A DNA stretch of 5,348 bases from Bacteroidota bacterium (GTDB lineage Bacteria; Bacteroidota; Bacteroidia; Chitinophagales; Chitinophagaceae): NCBI GenBank assembly GCA_023390215.1, contig JAEWDG010000151.1, positions 1 through 5,348 on the forward strand, written 5' to 3'. Below, piece after piece: positions 5,341-5,348 of the stretch. Both the position numbers and the translations under genes were made by a program. The stretch's first letter is position 1. Each line of letters opens with the position of its first letter. The notes under the pieces were generated by a model, which saw nothing but the letters and a program-made list of their open reading frames with translations, was not told the origin of the DNA and ran no database searches.

Positions 5341-5348
5341 CCCGCCCG

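Larger units (their letters stand above)
5144..5348 (+). repeat. Tandem repeat array of about 117-126 bp period, running off the window
   Basis: The larger unit consists of GAG(T/A)AGTTTTT, a spacer, ATTGACCACCCC, a full two-hairpin copy, GAATATTTTAGG, and a second, degenerate copy starting CCCG. The TTGACC boxes lie at 5158 and 5284 (126 bp apart) and the TTTTAGG boxes 125 bp apart. The second unit is cut by the window edge in its degenerate half (CCCGCCCG at 5341-5348). The spacer before TTGACC is 9 nt longer in the second unit. Confidence 0.75.

Noticed and set aside
5158..5348. CRISPR-like array
   Set aside because: Repeats are about 50-60 bp double hairpins with alternating decayed copies and recurring, non-unique spacers, and no cas genes are present.

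Overview
The window looks like chromosomal DNA of a member of the Bacteroidota, most likely a Chitinophagaceae-type organism. This is inferred from the gene families present (a DUF2851 protein, a Bacteroidota-type OsmC protein, an outer-membrane protein with a signal peptide ending in A|Q), from AT-rich leaders without Shine-Dalgarno sequences, and from matches to the Bacteroidota -7 promoter element TAnnTTTG ahead of two genes. No rRNA, tRNA, CRISPR array or classical insertion sequence is visible.

Left part (1-1001): a probable partial gene runs leftward out of the window. It is followed by a small secreted DUF2059 protein on the + strand, whose stop codon lies inside a perfect 13-bp hairpin. 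A 200-bp intergenic stretch with several small hairpins separates it from the next gene.

Middle (1002-4553): a DUF2851 protein (+) overlaps tail to tail with an OsmC-type thiol peroxidase-like protein (-). A predicted outer-membrane beta-barrel protein (+) is divergent from the OsmC gene, and lipoyl synthase LipA (+) follows 60 bp downstream with its own probable promoter. LipA is the only gene with a certain pathway role (lipoate cofactor synthesis). The others are housekeeping or envelope-type genes that do not form an obvious common pathway.

Right part (4554-5348): a DUF559 endonuclease-like gene (-) is bracketed by inverted copies of a GC-rich two-hairpin repeat. The left copy encodes the last 16 residues and stop codon of the nuclease. 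The right side is a tandem array of about 120-126 bp period that runs off the window. One hairpin stem differs between left and right copies by paired changes, so the fold seems to be kept while the sequence drifts. This nuclease-plus-palindrome arrangement resembles REP/RAYT elements in outline, but with a PD-(D/E)XK-type nuclease instead of a Y1 transposase. It is the most interesting part of the window.
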